Shown: piece by piece, positions 7,413 to 15,112 of the stretch
How the letters are laid out: the number at the start of each line of letters is the position of its first letter
Numbering within the stretch: the stretch's first letter is position 1
From: an uncultured Collinsella sp.
GTDB taxonomy: Bacteria; Actinomycetota; Coriobacteriia; Coriobacteriales; Coriobacteriaceae
Assembly (NCBI GenBank): GCA_900541745.1
Contig: UQLA01000021.1
Span: 1 to 33,854 of the forward strand
DNA: 33,854 nucleotides
Reading direction: 5' to 3'
Made by a program: the position numbers and the translations under genes
The notes under the pieces: model-generated
The model's input: only the letters and a program-made list of their open reading frames with translations
Database searches by the model: none
What the model was told of the DNA's origin: nothing

Positions 7413-8099
7413 TTACGCCTCAAGCGCAGCCTTGAACCAACTTGTAATACTCGTGGGGTGCGTGATGGCGGTGCCGACGACAACGGCCCAGGCGCCCGCA
7501 TCAATCGCGGCGCGGGCCTCCTCGGGCGTGTGCACGCGGCCCTCGCAGATGATGGGAAGACCGGGGAATTCCTCGGTCGCCTGACGCAGAAGCGGCAGAT
7601 CGGGGCCATCGGCCATGGTGCAGTCGATAGCGGCAACACCATGAGAAAGCGTGGTGGACACCAGGTCGAAGCCCATGTCGACAGCACGACGAATATCCTC
7701 GATGGTGGCACAGTCGGCCATCAGGAGCACGCCCTCCTCGTGCAGCGGGCGGAAGGTATCCTCGACCGACTTGCCATCGGGACGTGGGCGATCGGTGGCG
7801 TCAATCGCCACGATATCGGCACCCGCAGCAACGCAGGCGCGAGCGTGGCGCAGCGTCGGCGTGATGTAAACGCCCTCGTGCCCATCCTTCCACAGGCCGA
7901 TAACAGGAACCTCACAGCGACCCTTAATGGCGGCAATGTCGGCAAGGCCCTGGCAGCGAATGGCGGCGGCACCGCCGAGCTCGCAAGCGCGAGACATTTG
8001 AGCCATGGTCTCGGGCGTACGAAGCGGCTCGCCCATATACGCCTGAACGCTCACGACGAGCTTGCCCTTCAGGGATTGAATCAAAGGATCGACGGTCAT
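7413..8099 (-). CDS. nanE: N-acetylmannosamine-6-phosphate 2-epimerase
   Basis: A 228-residue TIM-barrel protein of the NanE family, which converts ManNAc-6-phosphate to GlcNAc-6-phosphate in sialic-acid breakdown. The family pattern is clear: VVSVQAYMGEPLRTPETM near the N-terminus, GLWKDGHEGVYITPTL, the active-site strand ADIVAIDATDRPRPDG, LMADCATIEDIR, and the C-terminal phosphate-binding EGRVHTPEEA and VVVGTAITHP. The ATG at 8099 is preferred over one at 8138 because family members start near it and AAAGG lies upstream, although the spacing is long (about 11). This is the last gene of the operon and is separated from the ROK kinase by a large dyad structure. NanE is the most specific marker that the operon handles amino sugars derived from sialic acid. 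Confidence 0.92.
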   Translation of the reverse strand: MTVDPLIQSLKGKLVVSVQAYMGEPLRTPETMAQMSRACELGGAAAIRCQGLADIAAIKGRCEVPVIGLWKDGHEGVYITPTLRHARACVAAGADIVAIDATDRPRPDGKSVEDTFRPLHEEGVLLMADCATIEDIRRAVDMGFDLVSTTLSHGVAAIDCTMADGPDLPLLRQATEEFPGLPIICEGRVHTPEEARAAIDAGAWAVVVGTAITHPTSITSWFKAALEA

Positions 8100-8124
8100 G
8101 TTCGACTCAACCTTTCTAAAAACA

Positions 8125-8222
8125 GCCTTCTGAGACACCGCACCTTGACGTTCAAACCGTCGCTCACGTACCGAAGTACGCTTCGCTCCTCTTTCACGTC
8201 AATCTGCGGCACCTCAGAAGGC
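8125..8222. repeat. Long nested palindrome between the ROK kinase and nanE
   Basis: A 98-base region folds on itself at four levels: GCCTTCTGAG (8125-8134) with CTCAGAAGGC (8213-8222), CCGCA (8138-8142) with TGCGG (8205-8209), TTGACGT (8145-8151) with ACGTCAA (8196-8202), and an apical CGTAC-CGAA-GTACG hairpin (8167-8180). It fills nearly the whole intergenic space. It has no T run, so it is not a normal terminator. It may be a dispersed palindromic repeat or an mRNA-stabilising structure. Confidence 0.75.
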
Positions 8223-8239
8223 GCACTTGGTAGTTATGT

Positions 8240-9205
8240 TTACTTCAACGATGCAAGAAGGTGTTCGGCGGCACCGATGAGCGGAGCATCACCCTCCAGA
8301 GAACCGATAAGGATCGGCGTGTCCTGAAGCGGATCGAGCGCCTGGCTGGCATAGCCCTCGTGCACCGAATCCTTCCACGTCTGCGAACGCCAATCGGGAC
8401 CTTGGTGAATCACGCCGCCCGAAAGCACGATGACCTCAGGGTCCAGAATGTTAGCGAGCGAGCCCAAGCTGGCACCCAGCGCAAAGCCGGCGTCATGGAT
8501 GACCTCGGTCGCCTTTGCGTCGCCCGCACGGCACAGGTCGTTCACGTCGCGACCGACCGAAGGACGGCTGGGGTCGACGCGACCGAAGCGCTCATCGTAC
8601 ATACGACCAATGGAAGTGCCCGAAGCAACCGACTCAAGATGACCAGAACGTCCGCAGGCGCAGGGAATGCCAGCGGCAGCCGAGCACTCGATGTGGCCCA
8701 TATGACCGGCAGCACCATGGAAGCCCTGCATCACGCGGCCGTTCTCGACATATGCGCCGCCGATGCCCGTACCGATGCCCAGACACAAGACGGAGAACTT
8801 GCCCTTGCCGACGCCCCAGTGGGCCTCGCCCAGAGCATGAGCCTGCACGTCGCCCACCACGGCAACGGGAAGACCAAGGTCTTCGCGCAGACGCGGCCCC
8901 AACTGAACGCCGGACCAGCCGGGCATGATCTCGTTGGCATACGCGATGGCGCCCGTCTTGGGATCGACGACGCCTGCGGCACCGATACCGACACCGAGGA
9001 CCTCGACATCGGGATTCGCCTCAAGAGCGGCCTTGATGGACGCCTCGATACGTTGGAAGACGGCCTCGCCGCCCTCCTGGGCCTCGGTAGGAACCTCGGC
9101 CTCAAATACGGGATGGGGCGCACTGCCGTCAGCCGGGTACTCCATGATGGCGGTCGCGATCTTAGTTCCGCCGATATCGACAGAGCAGACGTACTTGTTC
9201 TCCAT
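8240..9205 (-). CDS. nanK: ROK family kinase, probable N-acetylmannosamine kinase
   Basis: A 321-residue ROK (repressor, ORF, kinase) sugar kinase. The N-terminal ATP-binding motif VDIGGTKIA (residues 9-17), the catalytic Asp region VVGDVQAHALGEAHWG (D119), LGIGTGIGG, and the zinc-site region AGHMGHIEC..CACGRSGHLE are visible. The usual third zinc Cys (CxCGxxGC) is His189 here. No DNA-binding domain is present, so it is an enzyme rather than a repressor. In this operon the expected substrate is ManNAc, giving the substrate of NanE; glucose or GlcNAc kinase activity cannot be excluded from sequence. The ATG at 9205 has AAGGAG 6 bases upstream, which rules out the longer frame from 9226. Confidence 0.8.
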   Translation of the reverse strand: MENKYVCSVDIGGTKIATAIMEYPADGSAPHPVFEAEVPTEAQEGGEAVFQRIEASIKAALEANPDVEVLGVGIGAAGVVDPKTGAIAYANEIMPGWSGVQLGPRLREDLGLPVAVVGDVQAHALGEAHWGVGKGKFSVLCLGIGTGIGGAYVENGRVMQGFHGAAGHMGHIECSAAAGIPCACGRSGHLESVASGTSIGRMYDERFGRVDPSRPSVGRDVNDLCRAGDAKATEVIHDAGFALGASLGSLANILDPEVIVLSGGVIHQGPDWRSQTWKDSVHEGYASQALDPLQDTPILIGSLEGDAPLIGAAEHLLASLK

Positions 9206-9286
9206 GTCGTTCTCCTTCGGAGACAAAACAACTACAGGAAATGCGGTCGGATTTAACCCCGCCGCACGGTAAAGGTTTCCGAGGTG

Positions 9287-9360
9287 CCCGAGGTTGGGGT
9301 GAAAGTGGTCGGGCGTTGACCTAATGGGTCACGCCCGACCACTTGAGCCCCAAGATCGGG
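9287..9360 (-). other. Extended hairpin after the aldolase gene (intercistronic)
   Basis: CCCGA (9287-9291) pairs with TCGGG (9356-9360), TTGGGG (9294-9299) with CCCCAA (9348-9353), and then 13 bp of AAGTGGTCGGGCG (9303-9315) with 9332-9344, continuing through one bulged base into TGACC/GGTCA with a 5-base loop. It begins 15 bases after the stop at 9375. It has no run of T beyond the inner stem's short TTTC, so it may be a partial terminator or protect the upstream mRNA from 3' decay. Confidence 0.7.
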
Positions 9361-9374
9361 TGACTGGGGAAGCT

Positions 9375-10295
9375 TTACAGGAGACCGTTGTCCTGGAGGA
9401 CCTTCTTAATCGCCTCGACGTTCTCGCCGGTCATGGCCTTCACCGGGCGCGGCATGGTCGGGCTGTCGAAGATGCCCATGAGGTTCATAGCGGTCTTGAA
9501 GGCGCCGACGCCACCGGCATAGCCCTGGACGCCCGAGGTGACATCCCAGATGTGCGAAATCTCATTGAGGCGATCCTGCTCGGCCTTGACGGTAGCCCAG
9601 TCACCGGCCTGAGCGGCCTTCCACTGGCGCACGTAGCCCTCGGGCTCAACGTTGGCGAGACCCGGGACGGAACCGTCGGCGCCACCGAGGTAGGCGCCAT
9701 CGACAACAACCTCGTGACCGGTGAGGATGCTCATCGGATGGCCGTTCTTCTCGTTCTCCTGAACGAGGTAGCGGAACGAGATGTCATCACCCGAGGAATC
9801 CTTGACGCCGGCCAGGACGCCCTCGGCGCCGAGCTTGGCAAGGAGCTTCCAGGGGAGCTTGGTGTGGACGCACACGGGGATGTCGTAGGCGAAGATGGGC
9901 AGGTCGAGCTCCTCGTGCAGGATGCGGAAGTGCTCCTCGACCTCGGTCATGCCCTGCAGGGCATAGAACGGGCAGGTGGCGACAAGCGCATCGGCGCCCA
10001 GCTCCTGAGCGACCTTACCATGCTCGATCATGCGCTCGGTCTCGGTATCGATGATGCCGACCAGAACGGGAACGCGGTGGTCGACGATGCGCACGGCCTC
10101 GGCGACAATCTGGCGACGGCGCTCGTCGGTGGAGAAGACGACCTCGCCCGAGGAGCCCAGGAAGAACAGGCCATCGACGCCGGCATCGATCATGCGGTTG
10201 ATGCTGCGCTCAAAGGAGGCAACATCAAGCTGGTGGTCTTCGGTATCGGGAACAACGACGGGAGGGATAACGCCGGTGAATTTCTGAGTTGCCAC
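9375..10295 (-). CDS. DHDPS/NAL superfamily aldolase, candidate N-acetylneuraminate lyase
   Basis: A 306-residue class I aldolase of the dihydrodipicolinate synthase / N-acetylneuraminate lyase superfamily. It has the GSSGE motif (47-51), the catalytic Tyr in YDIP (Y137) and the Schiff-base Lys in GVKDSSGD (K165), at the spacing expected for the family. The neighbouring NanE and ROK kinase suggest that it cleaves sialic acid to ManNAc and pyruvate. The motifs YDIP and KDSSGD are not the textbook NanA ones, so a related keto-acid aldolase is possible. The start is a GTG at 10295 with AAGGAG 6 bases upstream; the longer frame from 10379 lies in the preceding gene's end and has no such site. Confidence 0.75.
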   Translation of the reverse strand: MATQKFTGVIPPVVVPDTEDHQLDVASFERSINRMIDAGVDGLFFLGSSGEVVFSTDERRRQIVAEAVRIVDHRVPVLVGIIDTETERMIEHGKVAQELGADALVATCPFYALQGMTEVEEHFRILHEELDLPIFAYDIPVCVHTKLPWKLLAKLGAEGVLAGVKDSSGDDISFRYLVQENEKNGHPMSILTGHEVVVDGAYLGGADGSVPGLANVEPEGYVRQWKAAQAGDWATVKAEQDRLNEISHIWDVTSGVQGYAGGVGAFKTAMNLMGIFDSPTMPRPVKAMTGENVEAIKKVLQDNGLL

Positions 10296-10363
10296 AAGAA
10301 TCTCCTTAGTTGTCTGGCGGGCGGCCCTATGCCACCCACTCTTGTTGGCAGTGTCCAGGCCGT

Positions 10364-11215
10364 CTAGGCCAAAAAACACGGGTAGAACGTTTGGTTAAAG
10401 AAGTCGACGACTTCGTTTTCGAACGCATTGATGCGCTCGTGAGCGTATTTGGCATAGATGATATGCCTCCGGTCACACTCAAGACCGTTGAATACGGCGA
10501 ACTGGCCCTTGGGATCGCTCACGGCATCCATGAGCGATGTGCCCATGAGCACCGATCCGCGCACCCGAGACGACAGAGCCTCAAGGCCACCGGGGATTGG
10601 ATTGGCAACCGCCGTGCAGGCAAGGCCCCGCTCGTCCAGAGCGGAAACCGCCAGCGCGACGCCGCCGCCAAGGCCCTCGCCCCACGCAAAAATGCGATCG
10701 GAGTCTACGCCGTCAAGATTGCGCGCGACCTTCGCCAACGCGCAGCCCCAACGGACGCGCTCGACAAAAGCGGGCGAAGCAATCCCCCGCTGCAGGTCGT
10801 CCGTACCAGCAACACCGTCGTCCAGTGCAAGCACGGCATATCCCATGGCGGCAAATCTCGTCATGTGATGCCAGCCGCGCACAGGCCGATCGATGTCGTG
10901 GAACATCAGGCACAGCGGCACGCGCTCAGATACTCGGGCACGACCAACAGGCTCAATCAAACGAGCGTGGACCGCATGGTCACCGAGCTCAAAGGAAACC
11001 TCCGAGTAACGGGCGCAGGGGTTAACAAAGTCAATCGCCGTAATGGCCAGGCCTTGAATCTCAAGATTCGAAGCGCATGTCTCTAAATCAGAAACATCTG
11101 CTTGGACATCACCGTGCCAGTCCCGATATTCTGCGAGCCTTGACGAAACCGTTCCAGGAATTCCCACGAGCCCGGGGGCTATCAGCTCATCGATATTGCT
11201 CTCGCACTTAGACAT
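10364..11215 (-). CDS. CE7/AXE1-like alpha/beta-hydrolase without catalytic serine (pseudo-esterase)
   Basis: A 283-residue alpha/beta-hydrolase-like protein clearly related to the upstream esterase: both share a stretch like GQFAVFNGLECDRRH near the C-terminus. The nucleophile motif GASQGG of the partner reads GEGLGG here (residues 179-184), with Gly at the Ser position. The HGYPG oxyanion motif has become HDIDRP. The Asp (D230) and His (H259) positions are kept. The ATG at 11215 follows a purine-rich AGGGAGGGGAGG and overlaps the previous stop by 8 bases; a GTG at 11233 has no such site. It is probably catalytically dead as an esterase. A binding or regulatory role, or drift after duplication, are both possible. 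Confidence 0.72.
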   Translation of the reverse strand: MSKCESNIDELIAPGLVGIPGTVSSRLAEYRDWHGDVQADVSDLETCASNLEIQGLAITAIDFVNPCARYSEVSFELGDHAVHARLIEPVGRARVSERVPLCLMFHDIDRPVRGWHHMTRFAAMGYAVLALDDGVAGTDDLQRGIASPAFVERVRWGCALAKVARNLDGVDSDRIFAWGEGLGGGVALAVSALDERGLACTAVANPIPGGLEALSSRVRGSVLMGTSLMDAVSDPKGQFAVFNGLECDRRHIIYAKYAHERINAFENEVVDFFNQTFYPCFLA

Positions 11216-12185
11216 GAGCCTCCCCTCCCTCACAGAAAAACGGAATGATCAAATCATCAAAGTCCTGAATCTCCTCGTGGCCAAAGCCCTCAAAGAACTC
11301 ATGACGCTTGTCGCAGGACAGGTTGTTGTACACCGCAAACTGCGTCGCCAGCGGACAGACGATATCGGCTGTGCCCGTGCCAAACAACACGGGGCACTTG
11401 ACCATAGGGGCAAAATTCTTGGAATCGAAGTACGCCAGCTTGGCATAGGCTTCGTCAATACAAGTCGAGTCCTCGTCAAACCAGCGCGACCAATAGCGCA
11501 GGCCCTCGTAGGCAATATCGTCGGCGTCCAGATCCCAAACCAGGCGGAAATCCGACAGGAAGGGATAGAGGATGGCGGCGCGATTGATAAGCTCGCTGTT
11601 AAGCGCGCAGGTCGCAATGCCCAAACCGCCGCCCTGCGATGCACCGTTCACATACACGCGGGTAAGATCGATGCCCTCGAGCTCGCGAACGATACGGCAC
11701 AGAATGCGGATATCCTGATGTAGGCGGACATAGTAGAGGTTGGCCGGGTCGCCGTCGATACCGGCGACGATATGGCCCGCGACCGTCGTGCCCTCAAATC
11801 CACCAATGTCCTCGGAGGGGCCTCCTTGGCCAGGACAATCGAGAGCAATGAGCGCCATGCCCATGCCCGCAAACGACGCCTGCTCAAACCAGCTGCGGCT
11901 CGCACCCGGATAGCCGTGGAACTGTAGCACCAGCGGCACGGACTCGTCCGAAACCGGCTTGAGATGCTTGGCATGCAGCCGGGCGCCGCACATGCCGGTA
12001 TACCAGAGGTCGAAAAACTGGCAGGTCGCGGAATCCGCAACCGAAGCCGCCTCAATCTCGTAGTCGAGCTCGACAGCGTCGGCCTCGGCCATGCGGTCCT
12101 TCCAAAAGAGATCGAAATCCGATGGACGGGGCATAGCGCCTCTATATTCACCAAATTGCTGTTGTAGCTCCTGAGCACTTGGCAT
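11208..12185 (-). CDS. Acetylxylan esterase / cephalosporin-C deacetylase family (CE7) esterase
   Basis: A 325-residue CE7 (AXE1) alpha/beta-hydrolase. The family N-terminus EYRGAMPRPSDFDLFW (residues 13-28) is followed by the oxyanion-hole region QFHGYPGA, a CPGQGG segment, the nucleophile elbow GASQGG (S183), Asp in TADIVCP (D274) and His in FGHEEI (H303). These enzymes remove O-acetyl groups from sugars. Next to sialic-acid genes, deacetylation of O-acetylated sialic acids is a natural guess but unproven. No signal peptide is seen, so it acts in the cytoplasm on imported substrate. The ATG at 12185 matches the family start, with an AAAGG element about 15 bases upstream, which is unusually far. 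Confidence 0.85.
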   Translation of the reverse strand: MPSAQELQQQFGEYRGAMPRPSDFDLFWKDRMAEADAVELDYEIEAASVADSATCQFFDLWYTGMCGARLHAKHLKPVSDESVPLVLQFHGYPGASRSWFEQASFAGMGMALIALDCPGQGGPSEDIGGFEGTTVAGHIVAGIDGDPANLYYVRLHQDIRILCRIVRELEGIDLTRVYVNGASQGGGLGIATCALNSELINRAAILYPFLSDFRLVWDLDADDIAYEGLRYWSRWFDEDSTCIDEAYAKLAYFDSKNFAPMVKCPVLFGTGTADIVCPLATQFAVYNNLSCDKRHEFFEGFGHEEIQDFDDLIIPFFCEGGEAHV

Positions 12186-12221
12186 GGCTCGTGAACCCAG
12201 CCTTTCGAAATCGCAACGGAG

Positions 12222-12249
12222 GTGCGCCCGGCAAGGGAACCGGGCGCAC
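12222..12249 (-). other. Intercistronic hairpin between ATPase and esterase genes
   Basis: A perfect 10-bp stem (GTGCGCCCGG at 12222-12231 with CCGGGCGCAC at 12240-12249) and an 8-base loop. No T run follows on the transcribed strand, so it is more likely an mRNA-stability or partial-attenuation element than a full terminator. Confidence 0.65.
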
Positions 12250-12265
12250 GGGAGGGAAAGCGAGG

Positions 12266-13093
12266 CTACTCGCCGAGCTTGGGATGCAGCAGCGACGGCG
12301 CAGCGCCGAGCAGCATCTTGGTGTAGGGGTCCTGAGGGTGCTGGAAGACCTGCTTGGCCTCGCCCTGCTCGACGATCTTGCCACCATTCATAACGATGAT
12401 GTCGTCAGAGATATAGCGGACCGTCTGGATGTCATGGCTGATGAACACCATGGCCAGGCCGAGCTCCTTCTTAAGGTCGGTCAGCAGGTTCAGAATCTGC
12501 GCGCGGACCGAAACGTCCAGAGCCGAGGTGGGCTCGTCGGCGATGATGGCATCGGGGTTCAGCGAAAGGGCACGGGCAATTGCGACGCGCTGGCGCTGGC
12601 CGCCCGAAAGCTGGCCGGGAAGAACCTCGGCGGCGGAGCTGGGCAGACCGGTGAGCTCCAAGAGCTCCTTGACGCGCTTCTCCTGCTCGGCCTCGGTACC
12701 CAAGTTGTGGACGCGCATGGGGTCGAGCAGTTGCTCGCGAACGACCATGCGGGGGTTGAGCGCCGTGGCCGGGTTCTGGAACACGACCGAGATGACGCGG
12801 CCCATGTGGCGACGGTCCTCGGCGGTACGCTTGGTAACGTCCTTGCCCTTAAAGTAGACCTTGCCGCTCGTGGGGGCCTGCAGGCCGCACATGACGTTAG
12901 CGGTGGTGGACTTTCCGCAACCGGACTCGCCGACGATGCCGATGGTCTGTCCGGGCATGAGCTTAATCGTTACACCCTGGACGGCGTGAACCAGGTTGGG
13001 GTGCAGAATCGAGCCGGTACGGGTCCTAAAGGTGACGTGGACGTCATCAAGGAAGATGATCGGCTCGACGCCGTTGACTGCGGTCTCGCTCAT
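12266..13093 (-). CDS. ABC transporter ATP-binding protein (peptide/opine/sialic-acid type, DppF/SatD-like)
   Basis: A 275-residue ATPase of the oligopeptide/dipeptide/nickel importer family. Walker A GESGCGKS (55-62), Q-loop VFQNPATALNPRM, signature LSGGQRQRV, Walker B AIIADEPTSALD and the H-loop in FISHD are all present. It works at the inner face of the membrane as the second ATPase of the importer whose other ATPase is fused to a permease in the preceding gene. Its ATG follows the previous stop directly (TAG then ATG), with GGAGGTGAT as an ideal Shine-Dalgarno site inside the upstream gene. The substrate cannot be told from the ATPase; operon context points to sialic acid. Confidence 0.92.
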   Translation of the reverse strand: MSETAVNGVEPIIFLDDVHVTFRTRTGSILHPNLVHAVQGVTIKLMPGQTIGIVGESGCGKSTTANVMCGLQAPTSGKVYFKGKDVTKRTAEDRRHMGRVISVVFQNPATALNPRMVVREQLLDPMRVHNLGTEAEQEKRVKELLELTGLPSSAAEVLPGQLSGGQRQRVAIARALSLNPDAIIADEPTSALDVSVRAQILNLLTDLKKELGLAMVFISHDIQTVRYISDDIIVMNGGKIVEQGEAKQVFQHPQDPYTKMLLGAAPSLLHPKLGE

Positions 13094-15109
13094 CTACATC
13101 ACCTCCGCGTGAGGAGTCAAACCATTTGCCTTGAGCACCTCGTCGGGGAGCTCGGAATAGAAGTGCTCGGTGCCGGGCACGCGCTTGAAGACCGGACGGG
13201 TGTCCAGGCCAATGCGCGGATGGCTCGAGCGGGGTGCGAAGCGATCGCCCTTGGGGAAATCGCGCGGGCTCGGAACGGCGCCGGGCACCTGGTGCAGGCG
13301 GCCCGAACCGCTCTCGATGGACAGGACGGAACCCAGAAGGCCGCGGGTGTACTCGTGAATCGGGTTGGTGAGCAGCTCCTTGGTGGGCGCCTGCTCGATA
13401 ACCTGACCGGCGTACATAACCGTGATGTTATGAGCGACCTCGGCGACCAGTGCCAGGTCGTGCGAAACGAAGATCATGGCAAAGCCGAGCTTGGCCTGAA
13501 GATCGTTAAGCAGCTTGATGACCTGCTTCTGGACGGTAACGTCCAGAGCGGTCGTGGGCTCGTCGCAGATGACCAGCTTGGGGTCGCGGGTAAGGGCCAT
13601 AGCGATCAGAACGCGCTGACGCTGACCACCGGAAAGCTCATGCGGATAGCTCTCGAGCGTACGCTTGGGGTCGAGGCCCACGAGCTCCAGGAGCTCCTCG
13701 GCGCTACGGGTGCCGCCACGCTTGGTGAGCTGCTTCATCTGGGCGGAAATGAGCATGGAGGGGTTGAGCGAGGACAGGGCGTCCTGATAGACCATGGCGA
13801 TATCGGTACCGCGAAGGCCGAACCACTCCTTCTTGCTCATCTTGAGCAGGTCGCGGCCCTCCCAGAGAACCTCGCCAGAAAGATGCTCGTCATCGTCGGT
13901 CAGGCCCATGATGGCCAGCGTGGTGATGGACTTACCGCAGCCGGACTCACCGACCAGGCCCATGGTCTGGCCGGGACGGACGTCAAAGTTAACGTGGTCG
14001 ACGACGTTGATATCACCGTGGTGCTCAAACTGGATGCAGAAATCACGGACCGAAAGGATCGGCTCAACGGACTCATCGGGCACATGGCGGTCGTTACGCT
14101 TGAGTTCGACATCACGCAGAGCGCCAAGACGGGCGGACAGGGACTGAGCCTGCTCCTTGTAAGCGCGAACGGGGTCGGAGACCAGCAGGTCGGCCTCGCG
14201 GCGCTTGGAGGAGTCGGTCGGATCCAGGGCGGCGGAGGGAGCAGCGGCCATGGCGTCGGTAATGCCCTCGGAGAGGATGTTGAGTGCCAGGCAGGTGATC
14301 ATGATGGCCAGGCCCGGGAACAGCGCCTGCCACCAACGGCCGGCGAGCACGCCACCGCGAGCATCGGCGAGGATGTTGCCCCAAGTAGCGGTAGGCTCCT
14401 GAATACCAGCGCCGATAAAGGTCAGCGAGGCCTCGAAGATGATGGCGTCGGCGACCAGGGTAACGGTGAAGACCATGATCGGGGCGATGCAGTTGCGCAG
14501 AACATGCTTAATCAAAATCCACGGAGCCTTGGCGCCGGAAACGATGACCGCGCGGACATAGTCCTCGCCGTACTCGGACACGATGTTGGCGCGCACGATA
14601 CGGGCAATCTGCGGAGTGTACATAAAGCCGATGGCGAAGATGATCGACGGCACGGAGTTGCCCAGGATGGAGACGAAGACGGCCGCGAGGGCGATGCCCG
14701 GGATGGACATGATGATGTCCAGGATGCGCATGATCGCCTCGGAAACGGACTTGCGCGAAACCGCCGCGAGGGCGCCCACGACCGAGCCGCAGACCAGAGC
14801 CATGGCAGTGGCGCCAAAGCCGATGATCAGCGAGTAACGACCACCGTAGAGCATGCGCGACAGAATGTCGCGGCCCTTATCGTCGGTACCGAAGATAAAT
14901 CCATTGCCGGGAGCCTGGCGAGCAGTGAAAATCTCGACCGGGCTATAGGGGGCAAGAAGAGGCGCCAGAATCGCGGTCAGGGCGACCAGCACCAGCACGA
15001 CGGCGGCAATCTTAGAAGACAGCGTCATCTTCTTCCAGCCACCGAGCTTGAGCCCCTTGGAGGCAGCTTTCTCGAGCTGCTCGGTTTGCTTCTCTCGAAT
15101 CTTTACCAT
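13094..15109 (-). CDS. Fused ABC permease-ATPase of a peptide/sialic-acid-type importer (DppC-DppD fusion)
   Basis: A 671-residue fusion. Residues about 1-290 are a DppC/OppC-type permease: N-terminal helix near 32-54, conserved FGTDDKGRDILSRMLYGGR, and the ATPase-contacting EAA loop near 182-206 (EDYVRAVIVSGAKAPW). A linker of about 60 residues leads to an OppD-type ATPase (about 348-671) with Walker A GESGCGKS (387-394), LSGGQRQRV (492 on), Walker B VICDEPTTALD and SHDLALV. The C-terminal Cys cluster of typical OppD/DppD, usually CxFAPRC, reads DRFAPRSSH, so the Fe-S-type ligands are gone. The same permease-ATPase fusion is known in SAT-type sialic-acid ABC importers. The start at 15109 is 3 bases after the upstream stop. 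Confidence 0.93.
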   Translation of the reverse strand: MVKIREKQTEQLEKAASKGLKLGGWKKMTLSSKIAAVVLVLVALTAILAPLLAPYSPVEIFTARQAPGNGFIFGTDDKGRDILSRMLYGGRYSLIIGFGATAMALVCGSVVGALAAVSRKSVSEAIMRILDIIMSIPGIALAAVFVSILGNSVPSIIFAIGFMYTPQIARIVRANIVSEYGEDYVRAVIVSGAKAPWILIKHVLRNCIAPIMVFTVTLVADAIIFEASLTFIGAGIQEPTATWGNILADARGGVLAGRWWQALFPGLAIMITCLALNILSEGITDAMAAAPSAALDPTDSSKRREADLLVSDPVRAYKEQAQSLSARLGALRDVELKRNDRHVPDESVEPILSVRDFCIQFEHHGDINVVDHVNFDVRPGQTMGLVGESGCGKSITTLAIMGLTDDDEHLSGEVLWEGRDLLKMSKKEWFGLRGTDIAMVYQDALSSLNPSMLISAQMKQLTKRGGTRSAEELLELVGLDPKRTLESYPHELSGGQRQRVLIAMALTRDPKLVICDEPTTALDVTVQKQVIKLLNDLQAKLGFAMIFVSHDLALVAEVAHNITVMYAGQVIEQAPTKELLTNPIHEYTRGLLGSVLSIESGSGRLHQVPGAVPSPRDFPKGDRFAPRSSHPRIGLDTRPVFKRVPGTEHFYSELPDEVLKANGLTPHAEVM

Positions 15110-15112
15110 AAT

